Origin: Paenibacillus glycinis
GTDB lineage: Bacteria; Bacillota; Bacilli; Paenibacillales; Paenibacillaceae
Length of the DNA: 64,000 nucleotides
Direction of reading: 5' to 3'
NCBI RefSeq assembly: GCF_009909185.1
Contig: NZ_JAAAMV010000001.1
Coordinates: 62,001 to 126,000 of the forward strand
The position numbers were made by a program, and so were the translations under genes. The notes beneath the pieces are model-generated. The model did not search any database. It was given only the letters and a program-made list of their open reading frames with translations, and was not told the origin of the DNA. Positions 25,778 to 34,280 of this stretch are shown in pieces. Within the stretch, counting starts at the first letter, position 1, and each line of letters begins with the position of its first letter.

Positions 25778-26911
25778 GTGAAATTCAACGGACGCTATCA
25801 ACGAGCATTGGTTCAAATCAAGCGCCTGTGCTACTCCGGATTGGACGACCGGCAATTGCGCAATGAAATCATCGGCCTATTGCACCCCATCACGAAATCC
25901 GATCTTTGCTGCTTTCAAACGGTAGACCCGGCGACCGGGTTAATCACGTCCAATGTAAGGGAAGGGATTCACGATCATGCGGTGAGCGATTCGGAGCATG
26001 TTTTTTTCGAGCACTTGTATTTCGAGGATTATCTCCCCGCTTACCGGCGTTTATTGCATTCCGGCTTTCCGGTTAACCGCTTGTCGGACGAAACGTCGGG
26101 AAATCCCGGCAAAGCTTACCGCCATCGCATGCTATACGCCCCGATCGGCCTGGATGACGAGATCCGCGCCGTCATGCATGCCGGCAAAAACATGTGGGGC
26201 ACGATGGTGATGGCTCGGGAAAAGACCGCCTCGCATTACTCCGAGCAAGATGCTTGGCTTCTGGCCAAGCTCGCGCCCCATATCGGCGCAGGTTTTCGAA
26301 CGGCCATGCAGCAGCGGATGGCCGCTACCGAACCGGAGGCTGCCCCGCAGAATATGGATATTCCCGGCCTGCTCATCTACAATCCCGGCGGTTATATCGA
26401 ATCTTATACGGCTGCTGCGGTACATTGGTTGAGAGAATTAGGGGAGCTCCATCCCGATTGGTGCCGCAAAGAACTTCCCGTCTACATTACGCAAGTCGTC
26501 AGTGCCCTCAAGAGATCGCAGTCCATGCTTTCCGATCATGATTTCGAAATCGTGCCGGAGCTGGCTCGGCATGGACGGAACGGGCGCTGCATCACGATAA
26601 AAGCCTATGAAATGAGCGCCGATGAGGATAAAGACCGCAAAATCGGCATCATCCTCGGACCGGCCGTCCATCGTGACCTGATCCAATTTCAGACGGCGGC
26701 TTACGGATTGACGCCGCAAGAAAAGGCGATCGTTCATCTTGTGGCCAAGGGAAATAATTCGGCGGAAATATCCGCAAAATTATCCATTTCGACGCATACC
26801 GTACAGGAGCATCTGAGCAACATTTTCGACAAGGTAGGCGTAAGGAGCCGGCGAGAGGTCGTGAAGAAGATCTTTTTGGCCAATTTGTTCGAGGGAGCAA
26901 AATCATTGTAG
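25778..26911 (+). CDS. LuxR/FixJ-type HTH regulator with GAF-like N-terminus, divergent to the eCIS operon
   Basis: This 377-residue transcription factor begins with GTG (KFNGRYQRALVQIKR) after GGAGG. The C-terminal 65 residues are a LuxR HTH: YGLTPQEKAIVHLVAKGNNS, then AEISAKLSISTHTVQEHLSN and a VRSRREVVKKIF helix. The N-terminal part resembles a GAF sensory domain (LLHPITKSDLCCFQTVDPATG). Divergent placement next to the first eCIS gene suggests it controls the operon, perhaps in response to a small molecule. No receiver Asp pattern was seen, so it is not a classical response regulator. Another target cannot be excluded. Confidence 0.85.
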   Translation: MKFNGRYQRALVQIKRLCYSGLDDRQLRNEIIGLLHPITKSDLCCFQTVDPATGLITSNVREGIHDHAVSDSEHVFFEHLYFEDYLPAYRRLLHSGFPVNRLSDETSGNPGKAYRHRMLYAPIGLDDEIRAVMHAGKNMWGTMVMAREKTASHYSEQDAWLLAKLAPHIGAGFRTAMQQRMAATEPEAAPQNMDIPGLLIYNPGGYIESYTAAAVHWLRELGELHPDWCRKELPVYITQVVSALKRSQSMLSDHDFEIVPELARHGRNGRCITIKAYEMSADEDKDRKIGIILGPAVHRDLIQFQTAAYGLTPQEKAIVHLVAKGNNSAEISAKLSISTHTVQEHLSNIFDKVGVRSRREVVKKIFLANLFEGAKSL

Positions 26912-26963
26912 TTCAGATTCCTGCACTAGAATCTCTTGCGTTGAACTTTATCTTATAAATACG

Positions 26964-26990
26964 AAAGGCCGCGATTTTCGCGGCCTTTTA
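26964..26990. terminator. Bidirectional terminator
   Basis: AAAGGCCGCGA-TTT-TCGCGGCCTTT is an 11-bp stem with A/T flanks on both sides. It lies between the convergent LuxR-type gene (plus) and the DUF4832 gene (minus), so it can stop both. Confidence 0.85.
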
Positions 26991-27034
26991 CATATTTTAT
27001 CGGTTATTCAGGACGACAATGACGGCAAGAACGA

Positions 27035-30000
27035 TCAACGGGTTGCCTGGAAGGAATCCAGCGTGGTCCAGCCGTCCTTTCTTGCGCCTTCGATAGCCAG
27101 GCTGACGCCCGGAAGTCCAGTGTCCGGATCGAGAATCGCGACGGCCAAGGCGTATTTGCCCGGATGCAGATTGCGGGGCAGCGTATAGCCGAGCTTGACA
27201 TCGCGGCGACCCGGAAGCCATTCGGTCACGTCCTCGGTCTCCATTCGCTGAACGCTTCCCGATACCAGCTTTCCTGAGGAATCGACGAGCGCAAGCGCGA
27301 GCGGCCATTCAAAGTAAAACGGCGCCACGCCCTTGTTGTTCCATTTCATGCGGATATCCAGGGACTTACCGGCTTTGGCTTTCTTGTCATGCGCGACCGA
27401 TTCAAGCACGAACCTGTACCCCATGGTGTTGTGCATCAAATCGATATTGGCTTGTTGGCCTTCCGTGATGTCCTCGCCCGGCTGATACCCGGCCGGTGAA
27501 GAAGGTCCCAACCAGGAGGTATGGCTTGCCCTCGTTTCGCGCAATGTCTCCATGATCGTGTCGTCGCCCAGGGACAATAACGGATTTCCATTATAAAATT
27601 CCCCGCCGGAATAACCGGTTTTCCAGAAATCCGGCATCTTCGACGCGGCTTGCGCAGCTGCCGGATCTTCGCCCTCCTCCACATACGGAGCGATTTCATT
27701 CCAGCCGTCGACGGTCCAATTCACCCAAGTATCGGTTGCGCCTTTGCTGCCGAACACATCGTTGAACAATCCAAGGCGATTGGAAGCCGCGATCGGGTAT
27801 GGTTTTCGCATGCCGATTTTCTTATGAGGGAACGCGTCGATATATTGCTGCACGTATTGGTCCGACACCTTCACGCTCGGGAATTTGCCGGATACTTCTT
27901 CCGGCCAATTGTGAAATTCTCCCCAATGACCGAGACTGCCGATCACGATAAATGCGACCGTCGGGTCATTATCGTACCGTTTTCCCCATTCTTCGAGGAC
28001 CCGTCCATGCTCCTGAATGAGCAGCGGACTGCTGTAGTTTGGCGCAAACCCTTTTCCGACTACGGAAGACGGAGTATCGTACCATTTGCCGGCGCCGCTT
28101 TCGCCTTCCGCTTGCGCCAATTCGTCATAGAGCCATTGCGGAATATCCATCTCCGGATCGTTGCCGGGATCGTCCAGCACGAAGCGCAGTATCAACCGGC
28201 TGCCCTCGGCGCGCCACTTTGCGAACTGGAACTTTTGCTCCACCCCGGCCCAATCGAAAGTGCCTTTCACCGGTTCGAGATCCCGCCAGTTGATGTTCGC
28301 GTAAACGAGCTTGTGGGGCTGTGGCAAGGGATCCGCGGCATCGCCCCATCCGGCCCAGCCCATGAAGGGGTTATCCAGGACATCAAACCGCTCTCGCGGC
28401 ACGAAGTCATTGTCATGCTTCTTGACCGGTATGGCCTCTTTAAGGGCGAGGGAGTGGCCTCCCGCTGCGGGAAGATGATAGACTTCCTTGCCGGTATAGC
28501 CAATTTTCAAGGGCTTGGCTTTTTTTCTGCCGATTTGATCCTGATAGAAATAAAAGAGAGCGAAGCTGTCGTTTACTTCGGCACGCACGGGACCGGCCTC
28601 TGTCCACTCCCCGTTCTTCTTGTTATACAGGTACAGCTTGTTATACAGGATTTTGGCATCTGCGCCGAGGTCATCCCAGCCCGTGCCGCGGAAGCCAGTC
28701 GCAGCGTTATTGTCGGTATCCAGGTAAAACAGGTTCCGGGTATCCACGGCATCGTTGGCGACAAGCAGATATACCTTGGCATCATCCTGAGCCGCTTTTG
28801 CTTCCACGGATTCACCCGTTCCGGCAGCTGAATTATCGATGGATGCCCAATCGCCGGCTGCGCCGTCGATCGCGATCGGCGCGCCGCTGCCGCCGGATGC
28901 GAGGGCGTATTCGCCATCGGACGATTTGGCCGGCGCATAGTTCTCTCCCACGCCTATCGCCACGCGCACCGAGTTGCCTGCATCGGGGAACGCGGACAAG
29001 TCGGCATGAGCTTCCAGGCTACGGAATCCGGAAGCGTCAGCCGTATCCGACACTTTCCAATCCGCCGGACCGATCTCTTCCCATGTCCAGCCCGGGCCGG
29101 TGCTGCGAAACAGCTTGCCGTTCTGGATCAGATAGTCGGCCCCGGTGCGTTTGAACTCCCAGCCGAGGTAACCGGTATCCGGATCATTATCGCTATTGAT
29201 GAAGATGTTCGTTTCCGCATCGAAGGATGCAGCCTGAGCCAAGACATACAATTGCTTGTCCTTCGCAAACGCCTTCAGCGCGGAAACGGATGCTTCTCCC
29301 TGCGCCGTGACAGGCAGTAAACTCCACTCGTCGGAACTGCCGTCCACCGTTATGTCGGGACTCGGGGGAGCCACAAGCGGGGCCGGAAGAGCTCTGTCCG
29401 GTACCGTAATGTCATTGGACGTAAATCCGATCGAGAATGCCTTGGGACCTGTCAAGCCGATATTCGTAAACGGAATGCGGTATTCCACCGTCTTGATCCC
29501 GTTCTCGTCCTTCTGCTTGTACTCGAGGACCGCGTCGTTGACCGGCGCCCAGTTCCAGCCTGCTCCCGTGCTTCGGAACAGCGCACCGTTCTCGATTAGC
29601 CAATTGCCGCCGAATTCCGGCCATCCCACGTCGGTGTACCCGGTATCTGCACTGCGGTCGGTATCCAGATAAATGTCGTTGAATTCCGCCATGCTGCCTT
29701 GCACCAGCAGCACCAGGCTGCCGGCGTCTTCCGCCGCATATAGCGAGGTCTTGCCGTCAGCGGACATGGCGGCCGGCTCCGCACCCGACCAATCCGACGC
29801 ATCCGCATCCACCGTCACATTCAGATCCGGTCCGAACACGTTGCCGGACGGCGGCGGGACAGTCAGCATCAGTTTCCCTGCAGCCGGCAGGTATTGATCG
29901 CCTGCCAGGGCGAAGCCTACCCTCATATTAGCGGGCGTACCGGCGCCCAGAATGCTCAATTCAGCCTCTGCTTCCAATACATCGCCTTTTACAATTTGCC

Positions 30001-30412
30001 GGACCGCTCCAACCTCGTTCCAGCCCCCGTCAACGGCACGCCATATCTTGCCGTCCGAAATTTTCGCATCGATCCCGGAGCCGTTGTTCCATATCGGAAC
30101 GGCCGACCCGGTCTTGTCGTTGCCATCCGTATCGATATACCAGACGCCTTGGCCCTCCAATCCGGGCCCTTGCACCAGCAATTGCAGTTTTCCATCCTGT
30201 TGTACCGCTTTAATCGCTTGCAATGATTGCGTCAAACTCGTTGAAGCATGAGGTACGTTTGCCCATTGTTCCGGTCTTCCCTCGAAGCCCGCGCCAGCTC
30301 CGGCCGAAGCATCGGGGGCTTTCGCCCAAACGCCCGAAACAGCCAGAGAAGAGACGAGAACAGCTGCCAATGCCGCGCCTAGCAACCGCCGCGCCTGGAT
30401 TGTCGTGAACAT
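27035..30412 (-). CDS. Secreted DUF4832-domain protein with four tandem beta-sandwich repeats
   Basis: This 1125-residue protein has a Sec signal peptide (about 1-31, ending VSGVWAKA). Four related repeats of about 120-135 residues follow (about 35-665). They share YxDTDxNxxTGY/F, then W-x-x-x-G-A-x-x-I-x-N-G-x-L-F/Y, a CBM9/DOMON-like pattern for sugar or surface binding. The C-terminal part is a DUF4832 region, with NPFMGWAGW, INWRDLEPVKGTFDW, LRFVLDDPGN, VIGSLGHWGEFHNWP, TWVNWTVDGWNE and an Ig-like end. Glycosidase-like TIM barrels of this family have unknown substrates. GGGAGG precedes the ATG and a cre-like site lies just upstream, suggesting carbon-catabolite control. Confidence 0.8.
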   Translation of the reverse strand: MFTTIQARRLLGAALAAVLVSSLAVSGVWAKAPDASAGAGAGFEGRPEQWANVPHASTSLTQSLQAIKAVQQDGKLQLLVQGPGLEGQGVWYIDTDGNDKTGSAVPIWNNGSGIDAKISDGKIWRAVDGGWNEVGAVRQIVKGDVLEAEAELSILGAGTPANMRVGFALAGDQYLPAAGKLMLTVPPPSGNVFGPDLNVTVDADASDWSGAEPAAMSADGKTSLYAAEDAGSLVLLVQGSMAEFNDIYLDTDRSADTGYTDVGWPEFGGNWLIENGALFRSTGAGWNWAPVNDAVLEYKQKDENGIKTVEYRIPFTNIGLTGPKAFSIGFTSNDITVPDRALPAPLVAPPSPDITVDGSSDEWSLLPVTAQGEASVSALKAFAKDKQLYVLAQAASFDAETNIFINSDNDPDTGYLGWEFKRTGADYLIQNGKLFRSTGPGWTWEEIGPADWKVSDTADASGFRSLEAHADLSAFPDAGNSVRVAIGVGENYAPAKSSDGEYALASGGSGAPIAIDGAAGDWASIDNSAAGTGESVEAKAAQDDAKVYLLVANDAVDTRNLFYLDTDNNAATGFRGTGWDDLGADAKILYNKLYLYNKKNGEWTEAGPVRAEVNDSFALFYFYQDQIGRKKAKPLKIGYTGKEVYHLPAAGGHSLALKEAIPVKKHDNDFVPRERFDVLDNPFMGWAGWGDAADPLPQPHKLVYANINWRDLEPVKGTFDWAGVEQKFQFAKWRAEGSRLILRFVLDDPGNDPEMDIPQWLYDELAQAEGESGAGKWYDTPSSVVGKGFAPNYSSPLLIQEHGRVLEEWGKRYDNDPTVAFIVIGSLGHWGEFHNWPEEVSGKFPSVKVSDQYVQQYIDAFPHKKIGMRKPYPIAASNRLGLFNDVFGSKGATDTWVNWTVDGWNEIAPYVEEGEDPAAAQAASKMPDFWKTGYSGGEFYNGNPLLSLGDDTIMETLRETRASHTSWLGPSSPAGYQPGEDITEGQQANIDLMHNTMGYRFVLESVAHDKKAKAGKSLDIRMKWNNKGVAPFYFEWPLALALVDSSGKLVSGSVQRMETEDVTEWLPGRRDVKLGYTLPRNLHPGKYALAVAILDPDTGLPGVSLAIEGARKDGWTTLDSFQATR

Positions 30413-30885
30413 TTTTCCTAGCCTCCCTTAACCTGTCATTCGATGTAAGCGCACTCATTCCTGAGAATCGATAAACCTTGGCTTACTCTGGCAGTCTTCT
30501 GCGCAAGTAAGCGTCCTCCGCTTGTGGGCAGTTCTTCGTTATTGGGAGGGTCGTGAATATCTATTGGCGCTTGTCGCCTCCTTCCGGATTCAGCGCGGCT
30601 TGATGAAACGGCAAATGAAAATTCCATGCCGCCGACGCCGGCAATAGCCAAATGCAAGAACTTGGGCCTGGGCCTGGCTGCCGCTTCAGTAAGTCGCGCA
30701 AAACTGTTCATATTTGCTGCAAATTCTGTTCTAAATTTACGCAATTTTCCGCAAACTGTCAATGATAAATTAGGCGCAAATTATTTGATCACACCGATTG
30801 TTTGCCGCAATTTTTTCTCATTCCGCATTTCCGTGTCCGTAAAAGACAAATCATTCCCTCCCGGTATGCACATCGAAAAGATCGA
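30413..30885. other. Intergenic region upstream of the DUF4832 gene
   Basis: About 470 bp, AT-rich in its right half (30710-30890). I see no convincing gene; a 108-codon minus-strand frame here has no ribosome site and poor composition. It contains the cre-like site at 30443-30457 and the leader of the DUF4832 gene. Confidence 0.5.
30443..30457. promoter_or_regulatory. cre-like (CcpA) site
   Basis: ATGTAAGCGCACTCA fits the degenerate catabolite-responsive-element consensus WTGNAANCGNWNNCW at every constrained position. It lies 31-45 bp upstream of a secreted carbohydrate-type gene, where CcpA binding would repress it on preferred sugars. The consensus is loose, so this is moderate evidence. 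Confidence 0.45.
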
Positions 30886-31266
30886 TTACCTATTCCCCTT
30901 CTCTTCAGCATCCATCAACGCCAAATTGTTTGTTAACATCCGTTTGAGATGCGTTTGAACTTGCTCCAATTCATCTTGTTTCCTTCCGATCTCTTGTATC
31001 TTTTGGCGAAGAAGCTCGACGATCCTTGACAGGGGAAGCGCTTTGGCTGCATCTGCCTGAGTCAATTCTTTCAGTTCCGCTATCGAAAATCCTACGGCCT
31101 GAATCTTTTTGATCATCCGAAGATGTTCGACTGCTTCCTCGCAATAGTCGCGATAGTTATTTTCTCCTCGCCGCACATGACGTTCATCCAGCAGCCCCTC
31201 CTTCTCGTAGAATCGAATGGTAGGAGCCGTTAAACCTGTCCTTTGCGCCAACGCATGAATTTTCAT
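30886..31266 (-). CDS. MerR-family transcriptional regulator
   Basis: This 126-residue regulator has an N-terminal winged-helix MerR domain (MKIHALAQRTGLTAPTIRFY then EKEGLL) and a C-terminal dimerising coiled coil (LLRQKIQEIGRKQDELEQVQ). No Cys metal site is seen, so it belongs to the organic-molecule or redox-independent branch. It is divergent from a quinone oxidoreductase-like gene, and the promoter between them has the long 19-bp spacer typical of MerR targets. GAGGAG precedes the ATG. Confidence 0.93.
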   Translation of the reverse strand: MKIHALAQRTGLTAPTIRFYEKEGLLDERHVRRGENNYRDYCEEAVEHLRMIKKIQAVGFSIAELKELTQADAAKALPLSRIVELLRQKIQEIGRKQDELEQVQTHLKRMLTNNLALMDAEEKGNR

Positions 31267-31292
31267 GGGAATCTCCTCACAAAAAATAGGTA

Positions 31293-31323
31293 TTGACCTT
31301 CAAGTATACTTTATCGTTTATAC
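31293..31323 (+). promoter_or_regulatory. MerR-type promoter with 19-bp spacer
   Basis: TTGACC (31293-31298) and TTATAC (31318-31323) are separated by 19 bp rather than 17, the hallmark of promoters untwisted by MerR proteins. The spacer contains a partial dyad around CAAGTATACTT. It drives the oxidoreductase gene on the plus strand. Confidence 0.75.
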
Positions 31324-31395
31324 TCTAAACGTCGAATCGCGTGATGTCAAAATGTTCAAAAGAAACCAAAAACCGACTAAGAAGGGATGACGAAC

Positions 31396-32373
31396 ATGAA
31401 AATCATAAGCATGCACGAACACGGCGAGCCGGACGTTTTGAAATTGGAAGAAACGGAGATCCCTAAACCGAAAAAGGGAGAGATGCTGATCCGATCCGAA
31501 GTGATAGGCGTCAACTACACGGATATCGCAAGGCGTCGTAATTCCACTAGAGAACGGACGCCTCTACCGTTTACGCCGGGAGTAGAGATCGTAGGAAGAG
31601 TAGTTGAAAGAGGAGAAGACGCCACGTCCCTCCCTGTCGGCACTCGGGTCATTGCGCTGCTGCCGCGAGGCGGCGGCTATGCCGAGTATGTGACGGTACC
31701 CGCAGCCTTGCTCCTGCCGATTCCCGATGGAATCGATGCGGTCGAGGCCGCGGCGCTTCCCGTTCAGGGGATTACCGCCTATCAGATCGTCGCCGCCTTG
31801 GGGCGATTGAAGCCTGGGGAACGCATCTTCATTCAGGCGGCCGCGGGAGGCGTAGGACATATGGCCGTGCAATTGGCTGGCGTACTTGGAGCGGGGCAGA
31901 TTATCGCGGGAGCCAGTTCCCGAACGAAGCTCGATTTTGCCCTTTCGCTTGGAGCGGATGCGGGAATCAATTACAGCCATTCGGATTGGAAGGATCGACT
32001 TATCGAAGCTACGGAAGGAAAAGGCGTAGATCTGATCCTGGATATGCAGGGGGGAAGTGCCTTTTCGGATCATTTCGCCCTTTTGGCACCGCTTGGCCGG
32101 ATTGTCATGTTCGGAGCAGCCAGCGGGCAACGCGGGGTCATCGACGCAGAGAAGCTTACGTCGCGTTGTCATTCCGTTACGGGGTATTACGCTGGATTTA
32201 TGGGTTCTCGGCCCGACTTGTTTCTCCCGGATTGGCAGGCGCTCCTCCGGTACGTGCTTGCCGGCCAAGTCAAACCGCAGATTAATCACCGTTTCCGGCT
32301 TGGGGAGGCAGCCGAGGCGCATCGTCAGATCGAAGCGCGCCGAACGTCAGGCAAAGTTATATTGCTCCCTTAG
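31396..32373 (+). CDS. Zinc-type alcohol dehydrogenase-like / quinone oxidoreductase family protein
   Basis: This 325-residue NAD(P)H-dependent oxidoreductase of the medium-chain (QOR) family starts at the ATG 31396 (MKIISMHEHGEPDVL), nine bases after GAAGGG. It has the catalytic N-terminal domain (VIGVNYTDIARR, PGVEIVGRVVERGED) and a Rossmann nucleotide-binding site (IQAAAGGVGHMAVQLA). The structural zinc Cys cluster is absent, which points to quinone/enone reductase rather than alcohol dehydrogenase. Control by the divergent MerR protein is likely; the inducer is probably an electrophile or a drug. Confidence 0.9.
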   Translation: MKIISMHEHGEPDVLKLEETEIPKPKKGEMLIRSEVIGVNYTDIARRRNSTRERTPLPFTPGVEIVGRVVERGEDATSLPVGTRVIALLPRGGGYAEYVTVPAALLLPIPDGIDAVEAAALPVQGITAYQIVAALGRLKPGERIFIQAAAGGVGHMAVQLAGVLGAGQIIAGASSRTKLDFALSLGADAGINYSHSDWKDRLIEATEGKGVDLILDMQGGSAFSDHFALLAPLGRIVMFGAASGQRGVIDAEKLTSRCHSVTGYYAGFMGSRPDLFLPDWQALLRYVLAGQVKPQINHRFRLGEAAEAHRQIEARRTSGKVILLP

Positions 32374-32405
32374 TCCGAGCGGTGCACCGACCCATGAGCG
32401 ATGAA

Positions 32406-32865
32406 TTAATCAAGCCGGTACGGTATCTTCGACGAGGCACTCTCCTTCGGTAACGGGTGTATATGCAACGCTATGCTGCGCCCGATTCCCCTGCTGGAAC
32501 CGGTAACGACAACGGTCTTATTCAGGATCGAGCTCTCCTCCCGCCGAGAAGCATCCACTGGCTAGGATTTCACCATTCTCGCCCGCTACCGTGACCTCAA
32601 CCTCTTCGCTAATGGATGATCCAGCAGCACGGGCACGCAGCCTGCATGGACAGCACCGATAAAAACCTCGACGAACTCGACTCGATTCCGCGATAGGATG
32701 GCTATCCTATCGCGGTCGAAGCGGCATTTCCGGAAGCCGTCGGCAATCCTTTCGACCCGTTCCATGAGCCGGGAGTATGTAAGCTGCTTCCGCCCGCCCG
32801 TGCGTGATCGCGATTCGGTCCGGTTCCCGTGATGCGCGGTTTAGTATTGGCTCTACCAGATTCAT
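32406..32865 (-). pseudogene. Decayed acyl-CoA synthetase (AMP-forming) and SDR fragments
   Basis: On the minus strand ATG at 32865 opens MNLVEPILNRASREPDRIAITHG. After a frameshift it continues QLTYSRLMERVERIADGF, then RIAILSRNRVEFVEVFIGAV and HAGCVPVLLDHP, the N-terminus of an adenylate-forming acyl-CoA synthetase. A deletion then joins EEVEVTVAGENGEIL, from the middle of such an enzyme, ending in a stop. Next comes LNKTVVVTGSSRGIGRSIA, the glycine-rich start of a short-chain dehydrogenase, broken after about 25 codons. These are remains of a fatty-acid-like operon that suffered internal deletions. Confidence 0.8.
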
Positions 32866-32956
32866 TTTTCGGTCACACCTTAATTAGGATGGTTTGTTTC
32901 GAAGCCCAGCCGATGGAGCAGATGCACGCCTCCGTCAGGAAGCCGATGCCTAATGG

Positions 32957-32989
32957 TTTGAATTATAATTCGGCGGCTTTGAATTATAA
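32957..32989. repeat. Two 12-bp direct repeats 21 bp apart upstream of the decayed genes
   Basis: TTTGAATTATAA occurs at 32957-32968 and 32978-32989, two helical turns apart. The first copy overlaps the palindrome GAATTATAATTC. It looks like a two-site operator for the lost acyl-CoA synthetase operon (for example TetR/FadR type) or a transposition scar. Confidence 0.4.
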
Positions 32990-33124
32990 ACCAAAATAAT
33001 TATTTCAGGTTAACATATCGCCACTCGGCCGCATCCAATGCCTAAACAGGCTTGGAGCACAAGCATCGGCCTTCGCCCATACAATGGTGTAGGCATGCGA
33101 TGAAGACGAGGAGGATGAACCACC

Positions 33125-33829
33125 ATGTATTTCGAACCGATCTTGCGGTCGAATATTATTGCTGCAGCCAAGGATATGAGCGGCAACGGAGCGGAATTCG
33201 CGACGTTTCGGACAGCGTTTTGCAATCGGGACTACTGGAAGTTGACGAAAAACGGAGGATTTCAGCTGAGGGATGACGTGACGCCGGCCGATGGCGTCGG
33301 GGACATTTTTTCGAATGCGAAAAAGTACGGCTTCGAGTGCGCGACGGCCATCATCATAATCATGTACAAAGGCGTTCTGGATACGCTCGGCTCGGCTCGG
33401 TTCAACCAGCTGTTTCCGAACCTGTACCTGTACTCGTGGGAGGCCGACAGCGACCTTGGGCTGACTACGGAAGACGCCCCCAGCGCTTACGCGCGGCCCG
33501 GGGACGCATTGTACTTCAAAAACCCGGAAGTCAATCCGGAGAAAATGGAGTGGCGCGGCGAGAACGTCATTAAGATGAGCGACGATCTCTATTTCGGACA
33601 CGGAATCGGCATCAATACCGCAGACGGCATCATAGCCGCACTGAACAGGCACCGCGTGCAGGGAGCAACGGAATCCGCCTACCTGGTAAACCAGTTGACC
33701 TATCCCGCTTACCGCTCGTTGTCTCAATTCGCGCCGGCCGACATGCGCCCGTACTTCAATAAAGCCGAACGGCCCGACCCGAACGCGGTGCGTGCGATCA
33801 TCGGCGTACGGAGATATATCCGGCATTAG
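33125..33829 (+). CDS. tgl: Protein-glutamine gamma-glutamyltransferase (spore coat transglutaminase)
   Basis: This 234-residue Tgl cross-links spore coat proteins through Gln-Lys isopeptide bonds. The nucleophile is in FECATAIIIIMYKGVLD (Cys72 here). Other family blocks are PGDALYFKNPEVNP, WRGENVIKM and YFGHGIGI. Compared with the Bacillus subtilis enzyme as I recall it, the first 40 or so residues are missing and the C-terminus is longer. The upstream frame is closed by TGA and AGGAGG precedes this ATG, so the short start is real. It supports a spore-forming host. Confidence 0.93.
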   Translation: MYFEPILRSNIIAAAKDMSGNGAEFATFRTAFCNRDYWKLTKNGGFQLRDDVTPADGVGDIFSNAKKYGFECATAIIIIMYKGVLDTLGSARFNQLFPNLYLYSWEADSDLGLTTEDAPSAYARPGDALYFKNPEVNPEKMEWRGENVIKMSDDLYFGHGIGINTADGIIAALNRHRVQGATESAYLVNQLTYPAYRSLSQFAPADMRPYFNKAERPDPNAVRAIIGVRRYIRH

Positions 33830-33858
33830 TCCAGCTTATTTATTTCAGTGCCTATCCG

Positions 33859-34236
33859 CTAAATAAACGTATGACCTGCATTTTCCAATACCGAGATTGC
33901 TTTTTCCACGGCATGCCGTTTTACCAATAAATAATCGGTGTTAAAGGTAGAGATCGCAAAAATGCTGATCTGATGATCCGCCAGAGGATTTGCCAGCGAA
34001 GCGAGTATGCCCGTCAGTCCGAAATCCAACACGCCTTCCACTTTCATGCACTTCCAATCCTGCTCGACGTTTATTCGAATGTGGTCGGGGACGCATGACG
34101 ACGCGCACACGATCGAAAGTTCTTCGCTCGTATAGGTGATCGAGAGGAATTCGCCTCTGCCCGCCCAAGTAGGCATTTCTTCTGTCGGAGGTAATTTCAC
34201 TACGGAAAATGTCGCGTCCAGCATGATTAATTGCAT
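33859..34236 (-). CDS. ACT-domain protein (CASTOR-like amino-acid-binding type)
   Basis: This 125-residue protein starts at MQLIMLDATFSVVKLPP (ATG 34236 after TTGGGGGACAACC). It has two ACT-like halves, the second with GVLDFGLTGILASLANPLAD then ISIFAISTFNTDYLLVKR. Such small proteins bind amino acids; the Bacillota members are uncharacterised. It follows the solute-binding protein gene by 44 nt on the same strand and could be cotranscribed with it. Confidence 0.85.
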   Translation of the reverse strand: MQLIMLDATFSVVKLPPTEEMPTWAGRGEFLSITYTSEELSIVCASSCVPDHIRINVEQDWKCMKVEGVLDFGLTGILASLANPLADHQISIFAISTFNTDYLLVKRHAVEKAISVLENAGHTFI

Positions 34237-34280
34237 GGTTGTCCCCCAATAAATTAGAGTTCTACAGGGTCGTTCCTTTC

